From Nepenthes gracilis (lineage: Eukaryota > Streptophyta > Magnoliopsida > Caryophyllales > Nepenthaceae), in the NCBI GenBank assembly GCA_033239525.1, contig BSYO01000035.1:1460965-1524964 (forward strand): DNA of 64,000 nt, in the 5' to 3' direction. How positions within the stretch are numbered: position 1 is the stretch's first letter; every line of letters starts with the position of its first letter. The notes below the pieces were generated by a model. That model ran no database searches, was not told the origin of the DNA, and saw nothing but the letters and a program-made list of their open reading frames with translations. This document shows, piece by piece, positions 47,840 through 63,979 of the stretch. The position numbers were made by a program, and so were the translations under genes.

Positions 47840-50122
47840 CGTAAGGTCAAAAAAGATAAAAATTTGGGTTAAAAGAGTCAAATTTGGCTGGTTGAATATA
47901 AACCTAATGTATGCCCGAATCTGAGCTTAAGTTTGAGTTGGCTTGACACGTACTCAAGTCGAGAAAATAAAGACCCATGCACCTGAAGTGTGCCTGAGTT
48001 GTGCTCGAGCACGTATGCTAGAATAGTGACGCCTGAAGTGTGCATGAGTGGCGCTCGAGCACCACTCAGTTTTAAATAAGACCCTCGTGCTTGTTTCTAT
48101 CATTTTTGGCTAGGATTTTAGAACTAGGGAGAGAGAGAGAGGAAACCAAGAAACTCAAAGTTTGAGGTGATTCAAGTTAGAATCTGAGTAAATCCTAGTC
48201 AAGGTAATTGCACTTTAAGCTCCTTTTTCCTTGTTACTGTTTCTTGCCAATTCTTTTGAGTATTTTTATTTAGATGCCTATCCAAACTATAATTTCAAAG
48301 ATGTTATGTTTATAAGAAGCATGCATGCAAATTTTTAATGATTTTGTAGCCTTTTCATGCAAAACTTCTACTCATATACACATGCATGCACATATGTCTT
48401 GAACTTTGTTCCTCAACTGCATGTATGTCTTTAATTCTAAGATTAATATTCTTGCATGTGATAAATTTCATTCATGATATCATAGTATGTTCTGGGGTTA
48501 TAATATAAGTTGTATGTTTTAACAATTCGAAGAATTAAGCCTTGTATGTGAAGTATTAATGTTAATATTGCAGAAATTACCATGTTTATTGATTTTTGTT
48601 ACATTTTTTGAATTTCTACTGAAGTCCATGGATTAAATTCATAGTGTAGCTTATACAGGCCCTAATTTATCAAGTGTATGTTTTATGAAAGTTGAAAAAT
48701 ATATATATGTTAATACTGAAAATATGAAACTTTAAATTATATGCTAAAGATACACATCATGTTGAATTTTCTGCATTAAGTATTGAATTTTGAGTTTTTA
48801 AAATTTTAAACTTTCAATAGATATATGATCAAGGTTCTACTAAGATGTAAGTATGAAAATTATGAATCAAGGAAGGAAACTATATAATATGTTAAGAATT
48901 ATGATTATATTATCTAAGAGTGAAAAAATTAAGAACCAAAAAAGTGTAGAGTTTTCATAAGAATGGATAAATTGGACCAAGGATTATTTCAGCGGATAGT
49001 ATTATTTGGTATACCTTATTATATTATAGCAGTATATCGACTTTCGACTCTACATAACTATGGGGTTAAAAAAGTAGTGTTTGACTCAATCTATAGAGTG
49101 ATATATAGACGGCTTACCTATAAGTTTTGAATATGAGCGTATGACCTTTGGTTGTAAGAGAATATACACAACCTGGTCTTTGATTATTTGTCCATTTAAC
49201 TGGTAAGGTCTATTTGTCCTAATCCATAAAAAAAAGTAAGATTTAAATTTGATTTCATGACTAAGAATAAGATAAAAAATTTAAGAATGCGTCATGTAAG
49301 TTTTTTGTACAAATTTTATACATTTATACATGATCATGATTCCTATTCTTTCCGTTATGTATTTAAGTCTAAAGTATACATGTCTCTTATATAAATTGTA
49401 CATTACTGAATATTTGGCTTACTCTCTTATTATTTATTAACCCTTCAGATAAGATGAATGAATATTTGTTGGATGAGTATGAGTAAAGGCCGAGAAGCTT
49501 TTGTTTATATTCATATGAATGATTCTTATTGATTTATATTTTCGGATAATGTTAATATATCTAATGGCTGTAATGTAATTAATTTCAGTTCTAGGCCTCG
49601 GTTTGTGATGTGATTTAGTTTTCGAAAAATATTTAGAGGTCTAAGGTGTTGTATTACATTGTCCGGTGTCGGTTTGTATGCCATGTTAACCTGAGATAGT
49701 TTTTGTATATGTTTGGACTATGGTATATGGTTGTAAAAAAATCTAATTTCTAGGTCTACAAATCGATGATATGATATCGGTTGATGATGTAAAAAATTCT
49801 AGGTTTGTTCGGTTGACCTTATGAAGAATCTAGCTTCCACCGATTTTTGTCATGTGTTATTTGCAGCTTTGGCATGCATTTTTTCTTAACATAATTCGAC
49901 GTCGTCATGTATTTAGGTCGATGTCGGTGCCACCATTGTCGTGGCAAGTTTTGGGTCTTATGAATATTGACTCGTTATGTATTTATTTTTAGTCGGTTAT
50001 GGTGTCGATGTGATTTAACGTTTGATTGGACAAGTAAACATATTAACGGTTTATTTGATAATTAGAGAGATAATTGATTATAACTAATATAAATGACGGG
50101 ATTTAGAATGTAGCCCATCACA
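47840..50122 (+). repeat. Element X 3' LTR
   Basis: Starts 'cgtaaggtcaaaa', equivalent to the 5' LTR's 'tgtaaggcccaaa'. It lacks about 50 bp present near the start of the 5' LTR. It ends CCCATCACA at 50,122, followed by the ATTTT target repeat. Confidence 0.88.
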
Positions 50123-50127
50123 ATTTT

Positions 50128-51225
50128 GATACATTAATTAAAAAGCAAATTGCAGTATAAATTTTTAATTTCAATTAAATCTATCCATACTATAATTTTG
50201 GAGGATGATGTTGAAGGGATGGCATTACTAAAGTATGATTTTCTAAATTTTTAAAAATCATTTTGATATTTTTATTTTGATTACCATACTTTTCTCCTTA
50301 TTCATGTATTTGAGGTTAGATAATTATTGGTATTCGGTGTTGTATTTCAATGAGGCTTTTTGGTCTCTGTGATTGAATGATTTTATTATATTATTTGGGC
50401 CATTCAATGGTGTTTGATAGGTAGGTTCACGTCGGATTGTCAATTTGGGTTTAAAGTTGGTGGAAGAAACAATTAAATTTTAAATATTGAGGATTAAAAT
50501 TGATTTAAATTAATTATGGATTAAGAAAATAATATAATCGATTTTGGGTTCAAGAGCGTGGTACAATACTCAAATATAAAATAAATAAGCAAAGTATTCA
50601 AATATCTATTATCTGAACTTTACAAGTAATTCATGACCCTCTAATTTGAAAGAGTTAAAAAAATATGATAAATCGTAAGTCTAAAATTTAATAAGTATAT
50701 ATATATATCATATATATAAATCATATAGAATGATTGAAAAATTATAAATATATTAAAATTTAATATGTCCAATATTCCAAATGTATGGTCCAAACCATAA
50801 TTTTATACATAAAATTCATAATATAAATACAAATAGCAAATAATACAAATTTTATAAAATTATCTAAAGTTTAAATCATATGATTTTAAAAAGGTTTAAA
50901 TATCCAAAGTTGGACAAATTTGAATATTATGTCAAAACTAATAAATCTTGAAAAGGCTAATTATTTTAAAATATAAAATATGATACAAGTCAAAATTTTA
51001 AAAATCAAAGTATTCAAAATTAGAGAATTAAGGATTGAAAGGTTAATTTTAAGAAAGTGTTATACGTACTCTCAATAATCTTAAACTAAACTACCATTAT
51101 CTAGACACGTAGATCCATTTACAAATTATTACTATTACATGCACTCTCAATAAAATATGACTTTTAGATCATATATTTGGATATTAAATCATTATTGGAA
51201 CCATTTCAATAGTGTTTGTTGCATG
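50128..51225. other. AT-rich DNA between elements X and Z
   Basis: Nothing recognisable beyond simple AT richness and (AT)n at about 50,696-50,718. Confidence 0.6.
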
Positions 51226-51230
51226 TTCAC

Positions 51231-53826
51231 TGTAAGTTATTGATTTTTAAAATATGGTAATTAAAAATAATTAAATTAATATAAATGAATTAAAGTCAAA
51301 TGACATGGGAGAAATTGGATTGAAAAGCCTAAAGATCCGGAATTGGCAAAATTAGGAACCGGCATTGTAAACCATGAAATGTTAATCTGTAAATAAGATT
51401 CGAGTTTTAAATTATGATAATTGCAACTTATTAAGTTAATATAATCAAAATTAGGGTCCAAGAATGTAAAATATTGGGTTAGAAAGGTCGAAATAGGTCT
51501 CGGACGGCACGTGCGCAAAACTAGCTTGCTACGGGCCTAACCCACGCCTAATACGCACTTGAGCTCCTATCAAGCGCCGATTCCAGCAGAGAGGCGCCTG
51601 AAGCACGCCTGACGTGCGTTCAAGCGCCAGTTCGACAATTTAAGCTCACGGGACGTTTCTTTTCGTCATTTTCGCGTGGAAAACCGAGAGAGGAGAGAGC
51701 ATGGAGAAGAGAGAAAGAAGGAGGAGATTGAGGCTCTCATATTCGTTTCCTACTTGGAGCTAATTGAAAATGTTATAAATCAGGTCGAGGCAAATCCATC
51801 TATATACTTTTCTTTCCCTCTTTACACTTTTTGTTCCGCTCTCTTCGGGTATTTTAATTCCGATACCCATCCATACTTTTATTTTATGATACTCATATCT
51901 TGAGCATGCATAGATATTGATTTCACGTTCGATTTCTAAGATTTATGTGGTATTTTGTACGTGAGACCCTAACCCCGCACCGGGATATTTTTACCCATTT
52001 ATTTTTGAGATTTTTGCATGATTTGGCTTAGGAAATTGATATCCATGTCTTGAATATAATTATTTATCAATTGGGTGTCCGATTTGGTATTTTTTTGTGA
52101 TTTTGTGCACATGAAAACCCTAACCCGCATCCTGGCATTTTTACGCACGTAATTTAGGGTTTATGCATGGTTTGGTTTTAGATAATTAAAACCTTAACTT
52201 CATGAATATGGGTACTTTGATTATTTTGAGTTTATTCATATATAATGTGTATGTGTTATTATACGTGTTCCAAAAATAGTGTGGGATGCATTTGTGAAGG
52301 GATTTGTTGTTTAAAAACTCTAAAGTTATGTGTGGCTTAACGTGGTAAGGATTTGCTAATTTTTTCAAGTTTCATACTAATTTGTGCCTGCATTTGAAGT
52401 CAAGTAAAGATTTAAGTTCCTAAGAATCTAAATATTTGTATTTGTATCCAAGAAATATGAAAATATGAAAAGTATAAAAAGGGACATCCACAATTGTTAA
52501 GAATTATGAACCGTTTTCCACAGAGTGAGAACTAAGTAATAAGAACTAAGTGTGAAAATTTTCTTAAGATAAGATAAGAAATTAAAACTCTAAAATCTGT
52601 TATTCGATATCCGTTATCTGTCATCCGAATTTCTCATTTGCTTCGTTAGTATCGGTATTACCATCTGAATCCGTTATCTATTCTGTCAGTACCGGTATTG
52701 CCATTTGAATCCGTTATCTGTTTTTTGTCAGTACCGGTATTGTCATCTGAATTTGTTATTTGTTCTGTCAATATCAGTATTACCATCTAAATTCATTATC
52801 TATTCCGTCAGTACTGGTATTGTCATCTGAATCTGTTATCTGTTCTGTCAGGACCGGTATTATCAGCTGAATTCGTTATCTGTTCCATCAGTACCGGTAT
52901 TACCATATGAATTTATTATCCGTTTTGTCAGTACCGGTATTATCATTTGAATCCGCTTTTTATTCTGTCAGTACCGATATTGTCATCTGAATTCGTTATT
53001 TGTTCCGTTAGTAACGGAATTGCCATATGAATCCATTGTCTGTTTCGTCAGTACCGGTGTTACCATCTGAATTCGTTATCTGTTCCGTCAGTACTGGTAT
53101 TATCATCTAAATCAGTTATCTGTTTCATTAGTACCGATATTGCCATATGTATCTACTTCTATAAGATTTTATGGGTAAAAAGCAATCAGAAATAAGATAT
53201 GGAAGTTAAACGTATTCCGAAAGTGCATTTAATCATGCCTCATGTTTATGCATCATGTATTATGCTCATATTTTTCTTTTCTTACATTATTTTGAATATA
53301 TTGATTATTGTCTTTGTTATATTTGTACTTTGTTAAGTAATTGGTTCATTCCTTACTATTTTCTTACTTTTAGATAAACACAAGTTTATACCTAACGAGG
53401 CGGAGTAGGGATAAGCAAGTTGACTAGGCGTCGGACTTGGAGTATTATTTTGTTGACATAGATTGTGGTGGTTTTGTACTTTCATTTTGAAGTACTTTTG
53501 TATATTTTAAGATGGGTATGTATTGATGTATTTATATGATGATGATGTATAGATTGTTTAGTTTTTGCTGTATTTTGATGGATGTATGTACTTTTACAGA
53601 TTTTTATGGTTTGTTTAGGTATCTAGTGGCATCTTATCTGAGCCGTCATTGTAATCGGAGTTAGAACGTTGGTGTCACGAATTTGTAGTGGCTTTTTGGA
53701 TCTTGTATTGTCATTTATGGATATATATATGTGTTGCATAGGAATTTTGTATAAGTTTGTATTATTCTGATGATCATTTTACACCAAAACCTTGTCATTT
53801 TTGATTAAGATTTTTAGGTTGTCACA
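51231..53826 (+). repeat. Element Z 5' LTR
   Basis: TGTAAGTTATTGATTTTTAA to GGTTGTCACA, 2,596 bp. 'gacaatttaagctcacggg' (TATA-like) and 'gtggaaaaccgagagaggag' at about 51,630-51,700 look like the promoter and leader. It carries a 40-bp minisatellite at 52,612-53,155. Confidence 0.9.
52612..53155 (+). repeat. 40-bp minisatellite inside the Z 5' LTR (13 units)
   Basis: Units have the pattern 'ccgttatctgttctgtcagt' plus 'accggtattgccatctgaat'. The 'agtaccggtat' word recurs near 52,651, 52,687, 52,729, 52,769, 52,809, 52,849, 52,889, 52,929, 52,969, 53,009, 53,049, 53,089 and 53,129, almost exactly every 40 bp. Each unit contains the perfect palindrome TACCGGTA or a one-base variant of it. Confidence 0.95.
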
Positions 53827-54098
53827 GGTGTTATCAGAAAACGAGATGTTTTAGGTTTGATTTGAATCTTATGCAAAAATTTAGGTTAAAATAAGAGAGA
53901 TTGAATAAGTAAAAGAAGGTGTAGGATGATTAAATTAGAACGAATAGTTCCAGTTATCATAGTTTGATTAACTTAGGCTTGGACAAAGTTAGGATCAGTT
54001 AGCTATATTTGACCGCATAATGTATAGTGTCCTAGTTAGTATTCAAGTTGAACTGTGATCTAACCCAAATTGTTCTTATTTCAAAGAGAGTCTTAGTA

Positions 54099-55100
54099 AT
54101 GGCACCTAGATGAAGAGCTTCGCATGGTGGTGGCCATCCACAGGATCGAGAGGCGGAGTATTTGAACATTCTTGGAAGGATAGCAAAATTTATAGAGGCT
54201 GTGGGGCAATGTAATTTAGCTTCAGCTTCAGTTTTAGTTCTAGTTCCTGGCCCAACTCTTGAAAATCTAGGGGCGACATCTTATGACAGTTTTACAAATG
54301 AACGTGCGCCTAAATTTTTGGGAGAGCTAGATCCATTGAAAGTGGAAAGTTGGATTTGAATGCTCAAAAAGATATTTTTAGTCATTCAATGTTCTGAAGG
54401 AGAAAAAGTGTTATTTGCTTTTCATTGGTTAGAAGGTGAGGCCGATCATTAGTGGGCAATGAAGAAGAGTGCTTTAGGTGTGCCCGAAGATGAAATTTTT
54501 TTGGACGTATTTGAAGAAGCCTTTATGGACAAATATTTTTTCGAAAGTTTTTGAGAACAGAAAGAGGAGGAACTTATTTGACTAAGGTAAGAGGATCGTA
54601 CGATGGCGGAGTACAACGTAAAATTTACTAAGTTGTCGCGTTATGCGCTTTTTATGGTGGATGGGGAATTGAGGAAGGTAAGGAGGTTTCAGTAGGGTTT
54701 GAGATATGAAATTAAAAGGCAATTATTGACATTAAAGTTACGGACCTACGGAGAGGTATTAGATCGAGCACTGATATTTGAGAAGAAGTTTAGGGTTGAG
54801 GAATATTCTAAGAAGAGAGTAGCAAATCGAGGAGAATCGAAGGAAAACTCTAATTTAAGAGCGGAAGGACCCACTAAGAAAGCTAAGTTGGTGGATAAGA
54901 AAAAAAATAGTGCTAAAATTCAGACAATAGCAACCGCCTATTCCTATTATGAAAAAGTACATCCAGGGAAGTCCTGTCATAAATCAACGGGAGTCTGTTT
55001 TAAATGTGGTCATCAGGGTCATCTGATCAAGGATTGCCACCATTTTAAGAAGTCGATGTCCCAGAAGCTTACAATTTTAGACAAGGTAGTCGCACATTAA
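54099..55100 (+). pseudogene. Element Z gag pseudogene, single frame with nonsense codons
   Basis: From ATG at 54,099 one reading frame can be followed to the stop at 55,098-55,100 (333 codons). The core includes 'EGEADH', 'DVFEEAFMDKYFFESF', 'RTMAEYNVKFTKLSRYA' and 'QLLTLKLRTYGEVLDRAL', and an intact CCHC zinc knuckle C-F-K-C-G-H-Q-G-H-L-I-K-D-C at about 54,997-55,038. In-frame stops at codon 5, at about 54,357, in the 'EADH' region, three between 54,550 and 54,600, and one near 54,694 break it, with no frameshift. The product would have been the capsid/nucleocapsid protein. Confidence 0.85.
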
Positions 55101-55559
55101 GTGTAGAAATCGGAGGCATCACCAAATGTAGTGGAAGGTAAAATTTTTAACTTCGGAATGCTTTAGCTTGCATATTATATTTTGAATTTGGAGTCTATGT
55201 TTCCAATTATATTTTCAAATTATGTGGATTGCAAATTTTACTTTAGCTGTACCAATATCCTTGGGATTTTTATTTGGTCAATGAATATTATATTGAAAAT
55301 AAATGATCAATTAGAGTAACACAGTAGAAGTATGGGCTTATGATCCATAGATTTCAGAATGAGATTGAAGTTCCACGTGAATAATCATTTAGGGGCTTAG
55401 GATGAATTGAAATAAGAGTTTATTGTCCGTTTGGGATTTTGTAACAAGTCAAAGAGGTGGTCAATAAATTTGGTTTGCCTTCAAATTTGGTGGATTATTA
55501 TGAAATCTCCCATGTATCGATGATTGAGAAAGTAAGTATGTAATTGAGTTAAGCCATTG

Positions 55560-55750
55560 TAGGAGATTAAGAATTTGTCTTATAATAAGGTTTCAATTCA
55601 AATTTTAGATAGGAAGCATTAGATAGCGGGAATCAAGACAATTCAAATTGTTAAAGTTCTCTAGGAAAAATCATCTCATCAAGGAAGTGACTTGGGAACC
55701 CGAAGATGAAATCTGAAAGGATTATCCTCTATTGTTGAATTTTGAGGTTT
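55560..55750 (+). pseudogene. Residual pol C-terminus of element Z
   Basis: Words equivalent to the end of element X pol are visible: 'VSIQILDRKH' near 55,590, 'TIQIVKVL' near 55,640, and 'VTWEPEDEI' near 55,690, followed by a stop and 'DYPLLLNFE'. Nothing of the catalytic domains remains between gag and this tail. Confidence 0.6.
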
Positions 55751-55791
55751 GTTAAATTTCAAGAACGAAATTTCTATTAGTGAGAGAGAGT

Positions 55792-58418
55792 TACAAAGTA
55801 CCGATTTTTAAAATATGATAATTAGGAGTAATTAAATAATATAAATGAATTGAGATCAAATGACATGGGAGAAATTGGATTGAAAAGCCTAAAAATCTGA
55901 AATTGATAAAATCGGAAACCAGTATTGTAAACCATGAAATGTTAATCAGTAAATAAGATTCGAGTTTGAAATTATGATAATCGTGACTTATTAAGCTAAT
56001 ATAATCAAAATTAAGGTCCACGAATATGAAATATTGGGTTAGAATGATCGAATAAGTCCCCGATGGCGCGTGCCCGAAGTTGGCTCACTGCAGACCTGAT
56101 CCGCGCTTGACGAGCACTCGAACCCCGTATCAAGTGCTGATTCTAGTAGAGGGGTGCCTGAAGCATGCCTGCCCAACAAGCGCTCGAGCGTCGGATCCAA
56201 GGAAGGGGCACCCGAACTAAGCCCGACGTGCACTTGAGCATCAGTTTGGCTATTTAAGTGCGCGTGAGGTTTCTTTCCATCATTTTCGCGTGGAAAACCA
56301 AGAGAGGAGAGAGAGAGAGCATGGAGAAGAGAGACAAAATGAGGAGATCGAGGCTCTCAGATTAGTTTTTGACTTGGAGTTTGTTGAAGAAGTTATAAAT
56401 CAGGTCAAGACAAGTGTACCCATATACTTTTATTTTCCTCTTTGCACTTTTTGTTTCATTCTCTTTGACTATTTTTATCCCAATACTCATTCATACTTTT
56501 ATTTTATAATACCCATATCTTGAGCATGCATATATATATTGATTTCACGTCCGATTTTTAAAATTTATGTGATATTTCATAGGTGAAACCCTAACCCTGC
56601 ACCCAGATGTTTTTACCGATTTATTTTTAAGATTTTTGCATGATTTGGCTTAGGAAATTGATACTCATATTTTGAATATAATTATTTATCGATTGAGTAT
56701 TCGATTTAATAGTTTTTTACGATTTTGTGCACATGGAAACCAAAACCTGTGCCCTGACATTTTTACCCATGTAATTTAGGATTTATATACGATTTAGTTT
56801 TAGATAATTAAAATCCTAACTTCATAAACGTGGGTATTTTGATTATTTGGAGTTTATTCACATATAATGTGTATGTTATTATACGTGCTTCAGAAATAGT
56901 GTTGGATGTATTTGTGAAGGGATTTGTTATCCGAAAACTTTAAAGTTATGCGTGGCTCAACAGGGTAAGGATTTGTTAATTTTCCCAAGCTTCATGTAAT
57001 TTGTGCAAGTATTTGAAGTCATGTAAATATTTAAATTTCCAACAATCTGAATATCTGTATCTATATTAAAGAAATATGAAAATATGAAAAGTATAAGAAG
57101 GGACCTCCACAATTGTTAAGAATTATGAATCATTTTCTAGAAAGTGAGGATTAAGTGATAAGAATTAAATGTGAAAATTTTCTTAAAATAAGATAAGAAA
57201 TTAAAACTCTAAAATTTATTATCCGATATCTGTTATTTGTCATCTGAATTTATTATCTATTCTGTCAGTACCGGTATTACTATCTGAATTCGTTATTTGT
57301 TCTGTCAGTATCGGTATTATTATTTGAATCCGTTATCTTTTCTGCCAGTATCGGTATTGCATCTGAATTTGTTATATGTTCCGTTAGTACTGGTGTTGCC
57401 ATTTGAATCCGTTATCTATTTCGTCAGTACCGGTATTACCATTTGAATCCGTTATCTATTCTGTCAGTACTAGTATTGTCATCCGAAGTTATTATCCATT
57501 TCGTCAATACCGATATTACTATCTGAATCCGTTATCTATTCCGTCAGTACCGGTATTATCATCTGAATCCGTTATCTGTTCCATCTGTACCGAAATTGCC
57601 TTCTAAATCTGTTATCTATTGCCATCTGAATCTATTATCTGTTTCGTCAGTACCGATATTTTTATCTGAATCCATTATCTATTCCAATAGTGCCATCCGT
57701 ATTTGCTTCTGTAAGATTCTGTAGGTAAAAAGGAATCAGAAATTTGAATGCAATATCGGTATCTAAAGAAAATTAGAAACAAAATATGGAAGTTAAATGT
57801 ATTCCGAAAATACATTTAATCATACATCATATTTATGTATCACGTATTATACTCCTATTTCTCTTTTCTTGCATTATTTTGAATATATTCCTTATTATCT
57901 TTGTTATATTTGTGCCATACTGAGCATTCAACTTATTCTTTACTATTTTCTTGCCTTCAAATAAGTACGAGCTTATACTTGACGAGGCAGAATAGGGATA
58001 AGCAAGTTTGTTAGGCGTCAGACTTGGAGGATTATTTTGTTGACGTAGATTGTGGTGGTTTTGTACTATTATTTTGAAATACTTTTGTATATTTTGAGAT
58101 GGTTATATATTGATGTATTTGTATGATGATGATATATAGATTATGTAGTTTTTATTATATTTTGATGGATGTATATACTTTTCGTAGATTTTTATGGTTT
58201 ATTTAGATACCTAGTGATATCTTATCTGAGTCAACGTTATAACCGGATTTATAACATTCGTGCCACGAATTTGTTGTGATTTTTCGGATCATGTGTTTTC
58301 ATTTGTGGACATATACATATGTGTTGTATAGGAATTTTGTATATATTTGTATTAGTCTAACGACCATTTTACAGTCAAAATCTTATCAGCTTTCGGTTAT
58401 AATTTTTGGGTCGTCACA
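55792..58418 (+). repeat. Element Z 3' LTR
   Basis: Starts 'tacaaagtaccgattttta', an altered form of the 5' LTR start, and ends GGGTCGTCACA, 2,627 bp. About one base in ten differs from the 5' LTR in the first 160 bp. It has an extra ~50 bp of 'gcgctcgagcgtc'-type sequence near 56,180 compared with the 5' LTR. Confidence 0.9.
57240..57705 (+). repeat. 40-bp minisatellite inside the Z 3' LTR (about 11 units)
   Basis: The same 40-bp unit as at 52,612-53,155, with fewer and more damaged copies. One unit near 57,600-57,640 is shortened. The open frame through 57,403-57,606 is simply the translated repeat, not a gene. Confidence 0.93.
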
Positions 58419-58423
58419 TTCAC

Positions 58424-58814
58424 ATCTTGACATTTGATTTGAATTTATACCAATAAATTAAACAGTGAATTTAAATATTAAATTAGACTCTAATTTTAAA
58501 TTAATTATGTGTTATAAAATAAAAAAAAATTAAATTATAGACCGAAAATATAACAATAATAACTTTATTATTAGGTGAAGGCTACAAACCAAAGATTTTA
58601 ACTGCTATAAATATATTAAGTGTCAAAACATATCATTCAATAAAATAAATAAAACATCTTCTAGAGGAGCCAACCAAATTGGTCAATTGACTATCTAGCC
58701 GTCAAAAGCCGTTGGCTTAGTCCACATGGTATATTCTTTGTGTGTACTTTTCAGATTTAAATACTTAAATATTATAAATTTATATAATTTATATTTTATT
58801 AAAAAAATATAATT
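58424..58814. other. AT-rich DNA, no gene seen
   Basis: No structure recognised. Confidence 0.55.
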
Positions 58815-59131
58815 AATGGGATACGAGCATTATCTCAGGTACATATCAAGTGCTCATCGAAGCATGAACACTTTAGAATTCATGCTCGAGCACCACTTTA
58901 GGCCTGTGTCAAACGACCTCCAAAATTGCCCAAACTCGGCTCAATTGCTCATTGGGCGTGTCCAATCTGCCAAATGTCTACAAGCGTGTCGGTTGTATCT
59001 TATGTGCTAAATTATTTTTTTTACTTTAATTTTTTTAAATTTATATAATATAATTTATTTTAATATATTCAAAATAAACCGAAAATAAACTGACAATAAT
59101 AGATTAATCGGATGAGAAATCGGGTATTACA
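58815..59131 (-). mobile_element. Gypsy LTR 5' fragment, reverse orientation
   Basis: On the minus strand it starts TGTAATACCCGATTTCTC at 59,131. It leads into a 'ggcctaaagtggtgctcgag' block like those early in the X and Z LTRs ('gctcgagcaccact'). It breaks off near 58,815. Confidence 0.55.
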
Positions 59132-59239
59132 ATAATTTAAATTTTATTAAAATTAAAATTAGGTAGAATTTAAATTATGTTATTTAAATTATATAAATAA
59201 TTATAATTTGGATACAAAAAAAAATTACATTTGACTAAT

Positions 59240-59270
<31 letters not shown>

Positions 59271-59540
59271 ATTTTAAATATAAATGAGAAAATAAATTAT
59301 AGTAGTTATATCCAAAGAATTGAAAATATTTTTTTTAATAAAGTTTATTTTATTTAATTTTATCATATCTAATTAATAAATAATTTTTAATATTAAAATT
59401 TTTTAAAATTTACTTTATATTTAAAATTTATAAAAAATTATTTTAGACAATTTTTTTAATTTTAAACAGTAAAAATTAAAATTAAAATTTAATTTTATTT
59501 AACATCAAATAATAAAATCAAAATTACATCTAAAATTTAA
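59132..59540. other. AT-rich DNA upstream of PECT1
   Basis: (AT)n at 59,248-59,271, otherwise AT-rich words. No feature supported. Confidence 0.55.
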
Positions 59541-63899
<4,359 letters not shown>

Positions 63900-63979
63900 G
63901 TAGTTACTCTAATCCTGCTTATTTGTTATACAACTGGTTTTGCAATGTTAATGATGAAATGTTGATAATTTTGTATTAT

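Larger units (their letters stand above)
37588..50122 (+). mobile_element. Element X: full-length degenerate Ty3/gypsy retrotransposon with two nested insertions
   Basis: A perfect 5-bp duplication ATTTT flanks it (37,583-37,587 and 50,123-50,127). Parts: 5' LTR 37,588-39,923; primer-binding site 39,929-39,939; gag and pol remnants ~40,112-45,150; polypurine tract ~45,170-45,180; 3' LTR 47,840-50,122. A TRIM (41,856-42,411) sits in reverse transcriptase, and a reversed solo family-Y LTR (45,181-47,834) sits at the polypurine tract/3' LTR border. Without the insertions the element is about 9.3 kb. LTRs over 2 kb, an initiator-Met tRNA primer site and the gag-pol order suggest the Tekay/Del chromovirus branch. 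That lineage call is inferred. Confidence 0.9.
51231..58418 (+). mobile_element. Element Z: gag-only gypsy derivative with complete LTRs
   Basis: A perfect TTCAC target duplication (51,226-51,230 and 58,419-58,423) brackets the element. 5' LTR 51,231-53,826; primer-site-like 'ggtgttatcagaaa' at 53,827; gag ~54,099-55,100; about 600 bp of linker ending with the pol C-terminal remnant; purine tract 'tgagagagag' just before 55,792; 3' LTR 55,792-58,418. Protease, reverse transcriptase, RNase H and most of integrase are absent, so this is a non-autonomous or internally deleted copy. Similarity of gag and LTR ends to element X puts them in the same lineage. Confidence 0.9.

Noticed and set aside
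52612..53155. CRISPR-like regular repeat array
   Set aside because: The 40-bp units are contiguous with no unique spacers, lie in a plant LTR and are present in both LTRs.
57403..57606. Frame with a repeating 'SVPVL...ESVI' pattern
   Set aside because: It is simply the 40-bp minisatellite translated; two of three frames change with every indel between units.
58816..59010. 64-residue frame on the + strand
   Set aside because: Antisense to a reversed gypsy LTR fragment.
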